Assembly (NCBI GenBank): GCA_945864765.1
Contig: CAMBDR010000383.1
Location: forward strand, 1 to 5,272
Origin: Janthinobacterium lividum
Lineage (GTDB): Bacteria; Pseudomonadota; Gammaproteobacteria; Burkholderiales; Burkholderiaceae_D
Length of the DNA stretch: 5,272 bases
Reading direction: 5' to 3'
Within the stretch, counting starts at the first letter, position 1. Every line of letters begins with the position of its first letter. The notes under the pieces are model-generated. The model made no database searches. It had not been told where the DNA came from and was given only the letters and a program-made list of their open reading frames with translations. Positions 1 through 5,272 of this stretch are shown in pieces. A program made the translations under genes and the position numbers.

Positions 1-1092
1 CTTGTGCAAACCGTTGCCATTGCAGACCAAAGCAACATCCGCATTCAACTGCTGGATCGCCGCATTGTTGGGCACGACTGGCTAAGCCCCCCCGCCCCCG
101 GTTGGAAAGATTCTGAACCCGCCCGCTTTGTTTTTGCCAGCGTAAAAGGTGGTGTCGGGCGCTCTACGGCGTTGGGCGTGCTGGCCACCGATTTGGCGCG
201 CAAGGGGCGTAAAGTGTTGGTCATTGATCTTGATCTGGAAGCGCCGGGAATCGGCGCGATGCTGTTGAACCCGCAGGATATGCCCAAATTTGGCGTGCTT
301 GACTGGCTGGTCGAGCGCGGGGTTTACGGTAGTGATTTTGACGACAGCCAATTTTTGCTCGACATGCGCGCGGCCAGCCCGTTTGCGCTCAATCGCGGGG
401 TGCTTGATGTGGTGCCTGCGGTGGGCAGCATTGCCGATCAACACCCGGACAACGTGCTGGCGAAAATCGCCCGCGCTTACCTTGAGATGCCCAAGGCCGA
501 TGGAGGCTTGCTCACGTTGCTGGGCCAGGTGAAAGAAATGGTGGCGCGGTTGGCAAAATTGGCGCGTTATGAGGTTATTTTGATTGACGCAAGGGCGGGC
601 TTGAATGAAAGTACCGCAGCCGCATTGCTTGGTTTGGGTGGCGACATTTTGTTGTTTGGGGTCGATACCCCGCAAACCTTTGCCAGTTACCGCTATTTAT
701 TGGCGCATTTGGCGCGTTTTCCGCGTGATGAAAAGGACGATTGGTTATTGCGCCTGCATATGATTCATGCCAAAGCCGGGCGCGAACTTGAACAGCAAAC
801 CGCCTTTCGGGATCGTGCCTATGAAGTGTTCAACGAATTTCTGTACCGTGAAGTGCCCCTTTGTGATGATGACGATAATCTCTTGGCCGATGCGGTGGGT
901 ACAAATGAGTTTGGACTGGATGACCCGACTGCTGCGCACTTTGCCTGGCCGATTTTATTTGATGCCAACTATGGGGCATTTGGCAAATTAAGCTTTGACA
1001 AACAATTGAATCAGGCATACTACCAAAACACTTATCGCCATTTAATTGATGGCATTGCGAAATTATTACCTGGTGATGAGGCGCAGCAATGA
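1..1092 (+). CDS. KGGVGR-variant ParA/MinD-like P-loop ATPase (5' end probably cut by window edge)
   Basis: A SIMIBI-class (ParA/MinD/Soj-like) nucleotide-binding protein. Counting from the GTG at position 4, the deviant Walker A is KGGVGRST at residues 48-55. It keeps the signature lysine K48, but R53 stands where the phosphate-contacting lysine normally lies. The Walker A' strand is VLVIDLDLEAPG (about 71-82) and the Walker B-like strand is VILIDARAG (about 191-199). A YRYLLAHLARF segment (about 229-239) precedes a more divergent C-terminal third. No membrane segment or DNA-binding domain is visible. The frame is open at base 1 and no ribosome binding site is visible for the GTG at 4, so the true start may lie upstream; members of this variant group, as I recall them, carry a longer N-terminal region. 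ParA-like ATPases usually position or switch partner proteins, but this variant's role cannot be read from sequence. The stop overlaps a downstream ATG (ATGA). There is no parB-like neighbour, so a plasmid or chromosome partition role is not supported. Family call is firm, function unknown. Confidence 0.85.
   Translation, partial: LVQTVAIADQSNIRIQLLDRRIVGHDWLSPPAPGWKDSEPARFVFASVKGGVGRSTALGVLATDLARKGRKVLVIDLDLEAPGIGAMLLNPQDMPKFGVLDWLVERGVYGSDFDDSQFLLDMRAASPFALNRGVLDVVPAVGSIADQHPDNVLAKIARAYLEMPKADGGLLTLLGQVKEMVARLAKLARYEVILIDARAGLNESTAAALLGLGGDILLFGVDTPQTFASYRYLLAHLARFPRDEKDDWLLRLHMIHAKAGRELEQQTAFRDRAYEVFNEFLYREVPLCDDDDNLLADAVGTNEFGLDDPTAAHFAWPILFDANYGAFGKLSFDKQLNQAYYQNTYRHLIDGIAKLLPGDEAQQ
1078..1081 (+). 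promoter_or_regulatory. Shine-Dalgarno for the 24-codon ORF
   Basis: GAGG lies seven bases before the ATG at 1089, inside the end of the ATPase gene. Together with the ATGA stop/start overlap, this is the usual layout for a translationally coupled next gene, and it is the main reason to take the short reading frame seriously. Confidence 0.4.
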
Positions 1093-1163
1093 CAGCGGAA
1101 GATCTTCAGAAAAGTCGCGCCTGGCTGATCTTGCGTATGATTCGGTGTTGCTACAAATCGTAG
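1089..1163 (+). pseudogene. 24-codon coupled ORF, probable 5' stump of a lost partner gene
   Basis: The frame opens with an ATG sharing bases with the ATPase stop (ATGA) and has GAGG seven bases upstream, so initiation looks real. It encodes only 24 residues, beginning MTAEDLQKSR and ending RCCYKS before a TAG at 1161-1163. The sequence is mixed amphipathic, with a possible short helix (AWLILRMI) and two adjacent cysteines. No frame continues past the stop: the following bases become AT-rich and look non-coding. The likeliest reading is the 5' stump of a longer gene that once followed the ATPase and was removed by deletion or recombination. A genuine small protein translated with the ATPase is the alternative. 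I do not recognise the sequence and assign no function. Confidence 0.35.
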
Positions 1164-1205
1164 TTTACTTCATGCGTGACTTTCAATAATTTTAATAATT
1201 AACCC

Positions 1206-1217
1206 TAGTGATGACTA
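1206..1217. promoter_or_regulatory. Short dyad TAGT-N4-ACTA, possible operator
   Basis: TAGTGATGACTA has inverted arms TAGT and ACTA separated by four bases. It lies about ten bases upstream of the presumed -35 region, where an activator or repressor could bind. The arms are only four bases long, which is common by chance in AT-rich DNA, and it matches no regulator site I can name. Confidence 0.12.
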
Positions 1218-1227
1218 CATAACAATC

Positions 1228-1256
1228 TGGTTATTTACCACAAAACCGTTTATACT
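1228..1256 (+). promoter_or_regulatory. Candidate sigma-70-type promoter for the flavoprotein-pqi operon
   Basis: TATACT at 1251-1256 matches five of six bases of the -10 consensus. At 17 bases spacing the -35 position (1228-1233) reads TGGTTA, only three of six matches, and there is no extended -10 TG. A weak -35 fits a promoter needing an activator, or one of modest strength. Transcription would start near 1263, giving a leader of about 30 bases before the ATG at 1293. It is the best-placed promoter visible and would drive the whole overlapping gene block. Confidence 0.4.
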
Positions 1257-1282
1257 TGAACGCTTCCATCATCCACCATTCC

Positions 1283-1287
1283 GGAGG
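1283..1287 (+). promoter_or_regulatory. Strong Shine-Dalgarno fixing the flavoprotein start
   Basis: A full GGAGG sits five bases before the ATG at 1293. This decides that start over the out-of-frame or internal alternatives and marks the first gene of the operon. Confidence 0.75.
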
Positions 1288-1292
1288 CATTT

Positions 1293-2327
1293 ATGTCCGA
1301 TCCTTCTACCGCCGTATCTCCCCAGGCACCTGCATCGCCTTTCCATGCGGGCGAACAAGCCATGCAAATCCGTGCCGGGGTGCGCGAGCAGTTGGAGGGG
1401 GTGGGGCAACGCATGATCCGCGACCAAATGCCGGATCAACATCGCGAATTATTCTTGAAGTTGCCCATGGTGTTGTTGGGTAGTATCGATGCCAACGGCC
1501 AGCCCTGGGCCTCGGTATTGGCCCGTCCCAGCGGCCCGGTTGACGCCGTACTGGGTGCCGAAGCAGGTTCACTCATCACCTCAGCCCACGCCAAGCAAGT
1601 CGAAATCCACGCCCTGCCCCATCCGGATGATCCATTGCACGCCAGTCTGGTCGCTGGCGCACCGCTGGGTATGTTGGGCATCGAGCCACACACGCGCCGC
1701 CGCAACCGCATGAATGGCCTGGTCGGCCAGGTCAATGAAGCCGGGTTTACGATTCTTGTGCAGCAAAGTTTTGGCAATTGCCCCAAATATATTCAGGCGC
1801 GTCAGGTCAGTGAAGTGGTTTCCGTAGAGCAAAGTGCGGAACCCTTGACCCAACAAGAAAACGAACTTGATGCAGATATGCAACGCATGATCAGCCAGGC
1901 CGACACCTATTTTATTGCCAGCGCCTATATGGATGGCCCGCCGGACGCCCCCAATCGCGGCGTGGATGTTTCGCATCGCGGTGGCAAAGCCGGGTTTGTG
2001 CGCATCGATAACGCCAGCACCCTCACCGCACCGGATTTTACCGGTAACTTCTTCTTCAATACCTTGGGTAATATTAGCGCTTACCCGCGCGCCGGTTTGT
2101 TGTTTATTGATTTCAGCAATGGCGATGTCTTGTATCTGGCAGTGGATGCCGAGGTGATTTGGGACGCCGAACAAATCCAGCAATATACTGGCGCACAGCG
2201 TTTGATGCGCTATACCATCAAACACGCAATCCGCATCAACGGCGGTTTGCCTTTGCGTTGGAGCGAGGCGCAATTGTCGCCCGTCTTGCTCGCCACCGGA
2301 GCCTGGGGTGATGGTGCCAGCGCATAA
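1293..2327 (+). CDS. Two-domain pyridoxamine 5'-phosphate oxidase-like (FMN-binding split barrel) protein
   Basis: A 344-residue soluble protein of the PNPOx-like flavin-binding family (COG3576-type). A first split barrel spans about residues 50-175, with LGSIDANGQPWASVLA (62-77), HTRRRNRMNG (132-141) and the hallmark QQSFGNCPKYIQ (157-168). A second barrel spans about 195-335, with ADTYFIAS (203-210), DVSHRGGKAGFVRI (225-238), the conserved FFNTLGNI (254-261) and AGLLFIDFSNGD (267-278). It starts from ATG with GGAGG five bases upstream and has no signal peptide or membrane segment, so it should be cytoplasmic. Some relatives carry extra ferredoxin-reductase and 2Fe-2S domains after the barrels; this one ends without them and would need an outside electron donor if it is an oxidoreductase. 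The pyridoxine-pathway reaction itself should not be assumed, since this subfamily's substrate is unknown. Its 3' end overlaps pqiA1, placing it at the head of the pqi operon. Family call is strong, role inferred only. Confidence 0.9.
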   Translation: MSDPSTAVSPQAPASPFHAGEQAMQIRAGVREQLEGVGQRMIRDQMPDQHRELFLKLPMVLLGSIDANGQPWASVLARPSGPVDAVLGAEAGSLITSAHAKQVEIHALPHPDDPLHASLVAGAPLGMLGIEPHTRRRNRMNGLVGQVNEAGFTILVQQSFGNCPKYIQARQVSEVVSVEQSAEPLTQQENELDADMQRMISQADTYFIASAYMDGPPDAPNRGVDVSHRGGKAGFVRIDNASTLTAPDFTGNFFFNTLGNISAYPRAGLLFIDFSNGDVLYLAVDAEVIWDAEQIQQYTGAQRLMRYTIKHAIRINGGLPLRWSEAQLSPVLLATGAWGDGASA

Positions 2328-2952
2328 ACCCGACCCGGCCAGCGCGCCACAACTGATTGCCTGCCCGGAATGTGATTTATTGCAAACAGAAATCACCCTC
2401 CCCCCGGGCGGCACCGCTTTGTGCCAGCGCTGCCAGGCGCATTTGTATCGCCATACGCCCAACGGGCTGGAACGCTCGCTGGTGTGTACCATTGCCAGCC
2501 TGATTTTGTTCTTTTTGGCCAATAGCTTTCCAATTATTGGGCTGGAACTGCAAAAAACCCGCAATGCCACCACGCTCTTGGGTTCGGTGTACTATTTATT
2601 TGATCATCACTTGCAATTGGTGGCGATTTTGGTATTGATGACCACCGTCATCATCCCCGCGATTGAATTATTTGCCATGTTGGCGATTTTATTGCCAATA
2701 CGCCTGGGCCGCGTGCCGCATGGCGTGCGCTGGTTATTCCGCATGGTGCAATGGAGCCACCCCTGGGGTATGGTGGAAGTGTTTATGTTGGGTATTATCG
2801 TTTCCTTGGTCCGGGTGTCGGATTTTGCTGAGGTGGAACCGGGCGTGGCACTGTTCTCTTTTGCCGGATTAATCGTGTTAATGACGGTTGGGTCGTATAA
2901 TTTCAATCGTCGGGAACTATGGGCGGCGGTGGCCGCAATCAAGCATGTCTGA
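2311..2952 (+). CDS. pqiA: PqiA-family inner membrane protein, first half-size copy
   Basis: A 213-residue PqiA-domain protein. The N-terminus carries a zinc-ribbon-like tetracysteine, CPEC (C18, C21) and CQRC (C38, C41). Four predicted membrane helices follow at about 57-79, 103-130, 153-172 and 179-195, with the family-typical LANSFPIIGLEL (69-80) and PWGMVEVFMLGIIVSLV (151-167). E. coli PqiA is about twice this length with two such modules fused; here the modules are separate genes. In the PqiABC system the protein sits in the inner membrane and is thought to supply lipid to, or take it from, the MCE protein PqiB. The start could be GTG 2308 or ATG 2311; ATG is preferred, with GGAG (2298-2301) nine bases upstream. 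Both lie inside the flavoprotein gene (17-base overlap for the ATG), implying coupled translation. The gene overlaps pqiA2 by eight bases. LetA (YebS) is the related alternative, but the three-MCE partner downstream favours Pqi. Confidence 0.88.
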   Translation: MVPAHKPDPASAPQLIACPECDLLQTEITLPPGGTALCQRCQAHLYRHTPNGLERSLVCTIASLILFFLANSFPIIGLELQKTRNATTLLGSVYYLFDHHLQLVAILVLMTTVIIPAIELFAMLAILLPIRLGRVPHGVRWLFRMVQWSHPWGMVEVFMLGIIVSLVRVSDFAEVEPGVALFSFAGLIVLMTVGSYNFNRRELWAAVAAIKHV

Positions 2953-2953
2953 A
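2940..2953 (+). repeat. Junction motif AAGCATGNCTGAA, copy 1 (pqiA1/pqiA2)
   Basis: The stop/start overlap reads AAGCATGTCTGAA (from 2941). The same 13 bases, with one change, recur at the pqiA2/pqiB junction. The motif encodes a terminal Lys-His-X in one frame and the start Met-(Ser/Thr)-Glu in the other. Confidence 0.5.
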
Positions 2954-3574
2954 TTAAGCGCAGCCGAACAAGGTTTAACCCCATGCAGCGCCTGCGGGCT
3001 GCTGTGCCACGTGCCCAATGCGGCCAATACGGCCAGCCATATGGTTTGCCCACGCTGCCATACGCCGATCCGGGTGCGCAAATTGAATAGCATCCGCCGT
3101 ACCTGGGCGTTTTTATTGGCGGGCTTTGTGCTGTATATTCCCGCCAATATATTGCCGATTATGGAAGCGTATTCCCTGCAAGACGCGCAAATCGATACCA
3201 TTATGAGTGGCGTTATTTATCTTTGGAATGACGGCACCTGGCATTTGGCCACCATCGTTTTTGTCGCCAGCATTTTGGTGCCCAGCTTTAAACTGATCGG
3301 CTTAAGTTGGTTGGCGTACACGGTGCAGCGCGGCGAAACCCGCTGGAAACGCCAGCGCCTGCGTTTGTATCGCATCATCGACGTGATCGGGCGCTGGTCC
3401 ATGCTCGATATTTATGTGGTCGCCCTGCTGGTGGCTTTGGTACAATTGCGGCTGTTTGCCAACGTCAAGGCCGGGCCTGCGGTTCTGGCCTTTGGCGCAG
3501 TGGTAATCATGACACTCTTGGCGGCCAGCAGTTTCGATCCGCGTTTGATTTGGGATGAACAAAAGCATGACTGA
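2945..3574 (+). CDS. pqiA: PqiA-family inner membrane protein, second half-size copy
   Basis: A 209-residue paralogue of the preceding gene, corresponding to the second module of a full-length PqiA. The zinc-ribbon pairs are C14/C17 (CSAC) and C35/C38 (CPRC). Membrane helices lie at about 53-72, 102-125, 152-172 and 178-194. Family signatures are YIPANILPIMEAY (64-76) and the strong RWSMLDIYVVALLVALVQL (150-168). The basic loop between helices 2 and 3 (RWKRQRLRLYR) predicts a cytoplasmic side by the positive-inside rule. The frame is open 19 codons further upstream, but ATG 2945 is preferred: it gives the usual short lead before the first cysteine pair, and its eight-base overlap with pqiA1 has the same geometry as the next junction. 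No clear Shine-Dalgarno precedes it, so translation probably relies on ribosomes finishing pqiA1. It likely works with pqiA1 as the split equivalent of one PqiA. Confidence 0.87.
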   Translation: MSELSAAEQGLTPCSACGLLCHVPNAANTASHMVCPRCHTPIRVRKLNSIRRTWAFLLAGFVLYIPANILPIMEAYSLQDAQIDTIMSGVIYLWNDGTWHLATIVFVASILVPSFKLIGLSWLAYTVQRGETRWKRQRLRLYRIIDVIGRWSMLDIYVVALLVALVQLRLFANVKAGPAVLAFGAVVIMTLLAASSFDPRLIWDEQKHD

Positions 3575-3575
3575 A
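3563..3575 (+). repeat. Junction motif AAGCATGNCTGAA, copy 2 (pqiA2/pqiB)
   Basis: The overlap reads AAGCATGACTGAA, matching the pqiA1/pqiA2 junction at 12 of 13 positions and giving the same eight-base ATGNCTGA overlap. This supports ATG 3567 as the pqiB start. Confidence 0.5.
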
Positions 3576-5252
3576 CCAGTTGACTTATCGGAACCAAAGC
3601 CGGAACCAACGCCGGAATCTGCCGCACAGCCGGACAGCGCGCCCCCTGCCCCATTGGTGGCGGCGCACGCCGTGGCGGCGCAACCACGTCAATGGTCGGC
3701 CTGGGCGATATGGTTGATCCCGATTGTGGCGGCCCTGGTTGCGGGCGGCATCATTATTCAATCCATGCTGGAGCGCGGTGGCAATATCAGCATCGAATTC
3801 AAAAGCGCCGAAGGGCTGGAGGCGGGTAAAACCAAAATCAAATATAAAGATGTGGATATTGGTGATGTGAAAACCATTTCGCTCTCGCCTGACCGTAAAA
3901 AAGTCATCGTCACCGCGCAACTAACCAAGGGCAGTGGCAGTTTAATGCACCAGGATACGGTGTTTTGGGTGGTGCGGCCACGCATTGGGGTGGGTGGTAT
4001 TTCGGGTTTGAGTACGTTGTTGTCGGGCTCGTATATCGGCGTGGATGTGGGTAAGTCGGAAGAATTACGCGAAGATTTTGTCGGGCTGGATTCACCGCCG
4101 CCGATTATCAATGGTGTACCGGGTAAAGTTTTTGTGCTGCATACCGAACAAATCGGCTCGCTCGATATTGGCGCGCCGCTCTACTTCCGTCATATTCAGG
4201 CCGGGCAAGTGATTGCTTACGAGCTGGATAAAAATGGTCGTGGCGTGAGTTTAAAAATCTTTATCAATTCGCCCTATGATCGTTACGTGCAAAAAAACAG
4301 CCTGTTTTGGCATGCCAGCGGGGTGGATATCACGGTCGATGCGAATGGCTTTAAGGTGCAAACCGAATCCGTCACCACGGTATTGGCCGGCGGCATCAGC
4401 TTTGATACGCCCGGCGGGACGGGGGTGCCAGCGGCTGTTAACAGTGAATTTGCCCTGTTTGCGAATCGGCAAAAAGCCTTGCAACACCCGGATACCGAAG
4501 TGCGTAAAGTGCGCATGTATTTTAATGAATCGGTACGCGGTTTGTTGACGGGTGCGCCGGTTGATTTTCGTGGCATTGTGATTGGCGAAGTGCAGGGCGT
4601 GAGTCTGGAATTTGACGCCAAACAGCGCCAATACCGCTTCCCGGTGGATATCAACATTTACCCGCAGCGCTTGCGCGGTGAAGGCAGCCCGCCCGAAAGC
4701 AGTGAACAATTAATGCAGCGTTTGCTGGGCCACGGTTTGATGGGTAATGGTTTGCGCGGCCAACTTAAAACCGGTAGCCTGCTGACGGGTATGTTGTTTG
4801 TATCGCTCGACTTTTTCCCCAACGCCCCCAAGCGCGCCATTAATTGGAAGCAAAACCCGATTGTGCTCGACACCATGCCCGGCGTATTGGATGAATTGCA
4901 AACCTCGCTGGTCAGTATCGCAAAAAAACTGGATCAATTACCGCTTAAAGACATTGGTGATGAGTTAAAACAAGCCCTTAGCGGTTTGCGCAGCACGCTG
5001 GCCAGCGCCGATAAAATGGTGCAACACGCTGATCGCGAGACCTTGCCGCAAGTGAGTGCGACCCTGGAGCAAGCGCGCAAAACCCTGGCCGGGGTAGAGC
5101 GCACACTGGCCGAAGACAGCCCCACTTTACGCGACACCCGCGCCACCCTGCTCGAAGTGCAAAAGGCTGCCGAATCGGTACGCCATTTGGCCGAAGCGCT
5201 GGAGCGCCACCCCGAGAGTTTATTGCGCGGCAAACCGGAGGATAAACCATGA
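3567..5252 (+). CDS. pqiB: PqiB, membrane-anchored protein with three MCE domains
   Basis: A 561-residue protein, close to E. coli PqiB (about 546). Residues 1-40 are Pro/Ala/Glu-rich and probably cytoplasmic. One membrane anchor follows at about 44-67 (AIWLIPIVAALVAGGIIIQS). Three MCE domains come next at about 72-164, 188-282 and 311-420; the repeated pattern of a GL.AG or GAP.. strand, a hydrophobic strand and a closing LLSGSYIGV/VLAGGISF/LLTGMLFVSL marks each. A long helical tail at about 431-555 is rich in heptad-like Leu/Ala and ends in the family-typical EALERHPESLLRGK. In PqiB, MCE rings stack into a hexamer and the C-terminal helices form a hollow needle towards the outer membrane, making a lipid conduit. 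Three domains point to PqiB rather than LetB (seven) or MlaD (one). ATG 3567 is preferred over in-frame ATG 3555, which has no spaced ribosome binding site. It overlaps pqiA2 by eight bases and the next gene by four. Confidence 0.93.
   Translation: MTEPVDLSEPKPEPTPESAAQPDSAPPAPLVAAHAVAAQPRQWSAWAIWLIPIVAALVAGGIIIQSMLERGGNISIEFKSAEGLEAGKTKIKYKDVDIGDVKTISLSPDRKKVIVTAQLTKGSGSLMHQDTVFWVVRPRIGVGGISGLSTLLSGSYIGVDVGKSEELREDFVGLDSPPPIINGVPGKVFVLHTEQIGSLDIGAPLYFRHIQAGQVIAYELDKNGRGVSLKIFINSPYDRYVQKNSLFWHASGVDITVDANGFKVQTESVTTVLAGGISFDTPGGTGVPAAVNSEFALFANRQKALQHPDTEVRKVRMYFNESVRGLLTGAPVDFRGIVIGEVQGVSLEFDAKQRQYRFPVDINIYPQRLRGEGSPPESSEQLMQRLLGHGLMGNGLRGQLKTGSLLTGMLFVSLDFFPNAPKRAINWKQNPIVLDTMPGVLDELQTSLVSIAKKLDQLPLKDIGDELKQALSGLRSTLASADKMVQHADRETLPQVSATLEQARKTLAGVERTLAEDSPTLRDTRATLLEVQKAAESVRHLAEALERHPESLLRGKPEDKP
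5237..5241 (+). promoter_or_regulatory. Shine-Dalgarno for the pqiC-like gene
   Basis: A full GGAGG lies seven bases before the ATG at 5249, inside the last codons of pqiB. It supports the reading frame that runs off the window as a true gene start. Confidence 0.65.
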
Positions 5253-5272
5253 CCACCCCAAACCTGTTACGC
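5249..5272 (+). CDS. pqiC: Start of a probable PqiC-like lipoprotein gene (3' end beyond window)
   Basis: Only eight codons (MTTPNLLR) are present. The ATG overlaps the pqiB stop as ATGA and has an ideal GGAGG seven bases upstream. The identity rests on position only: pqiB is normally followed by pqiC (YmbA, DUF330/ABC-type transport auxiliary lipoprotein), an outer-membrane lipoprotein that binds the PqiB needle tip. The visible residues would fit the polar or basic lead of a signal peptide but are too few to show a lipobox. The gene start is well supported; the product name is inference. Confidence 0.6.

Larger units (their letters stand above)
1164..1292. other. AT-rich intergenic region between the ATPase unit and the pqi operon
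   Basis: This is the only real gap in the window. Over 1164-1260, 28 of 97 bases are G or C by hand count, clearly lower than the flanking genes. It contains A/T runs around 1185-1200, a short dyad (1206-1217), a -10-like TATACT (1251-1256) and the Shine-Dalgarno of the next gene. I see no strong GC-rich hairpin followed by a T run, so the end of the ATPase transcript is unresolved and read-through is possible. Confidence 0.6.

Noticed and set aside
82..675. Long minus-strand open frame (197 codons) opposite the ATPase gene
   Set aside because: It lies wholly antisense to a gene with clear P-loop motifs; its product has no recognisable motif and is rich in His/Gln/Arg, as expected from an antisense shadow.
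1..1092. Plasmid or chromosome partition (parA) locus
   Set aside because: No parB gene, parS-like repeats or replication gene is visible, and the Walker A lysine is replaced by arginine.
1151..1170. Hairpin CTAC-AAATC-GTAG followed by a short T-rich stretch, as a terminator
   Set aside because: The stem is only four base pairs (plus one wobble) and the T run is broken (TTTACTT); too weak to call a Rho-independent terminator.
1200..1233. Inverted repeat TAACC ... GGTTA as an operator or attachment site
   Set aside because: Five-base arms with a 24-base loop are expected by chance, and there is no tRNA or integrase to support an attachment site.
1256..1483. 75-codon plus-strand frame overlapping the flavoprotein start
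   Set aside because: Its own start lacks a ribosome binding site, and it is out of frame with a gene that has a strong GGAGG and clear family motifs.
1581..2573. Minus-strand open frame of 330 codons across the flavoprotein and pqiA1
   Set aside because: It is antisense to two genes with strong family motifs and covers their junction. No domain is visible and the length is explained by codon bias in the sense strand.
3567..5252. LetB (YebT) or MlaD identity for the MCE protein
   Set aside because: Three MCE domains with a long helical tail ending in ERHPESLLRGK fit PqiB; LetB has seven MCE domains, and MlaD has one and no such needle.

Overview
The window looks like a gammaproteobacterial chromosome segment of medium-high GC. 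The guess rests on a pqi-type lipid-transport operon with two separate pqiA genes and a linked flavin split-barrel protein. A Pseudomonadales or Cellvibrio-like host is plausible, but nothing in the sequence fixes the genus. All convincing genes are on the + strand.

Region 1 (1-1163): a ParA/MinD-superfamily P-loop ATPase of the 'KGGVGR' variant, in which arginine replaces the usual Walker A lysine. It is probably cut at its N-terminus by the window edge. Its stop codon overlaps the ATG of a 24-codon reading frame with a good ribosome binding site. That frame is either a tiny coupled gene or, more likely, the stump of a lost partner gene.

Region 2 (1164-1292): an AT-rich gap (28 of 97 bases G or C over 1164-1260, by hand count). 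It holds a plausible -10 element (TATACT), a short dyad and a strong Shine-Dalgarno, and is probably the promoter region of the operon that follows. I see no convincing terminator here.

Region 3 (1293-5272, running off the window): a tightly packed operon with every junction overlapping. It comprises a two-domain pyridoxamine-phosphate-oxidase-like flavin-binding protein, two half-size PqiA membrane proteins (pqiA1, pqiA2), the three-MCE-domain protein PqiB, and the first eight codons of a probable PqiC lipoprotein. By analogy with Escherichia coli PqiABC, PqiA would sit in the inner membrane, PqiB would form a periplasm-spanning MCE channel or needle, and PqiC would dock it at the outer membrane, together moving lipids between membranes. 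The flavin-binding protein is the unusual member. Its coupling to pqiA1 suggests a redox or stress-linked role, but its substrate is unknown.

No RNA gene, mobile element or CRISPR array was found. The most notable items are the variant ATPase with its apparently truncated downstream partner, and the flavoprotein built into a pqi operon.
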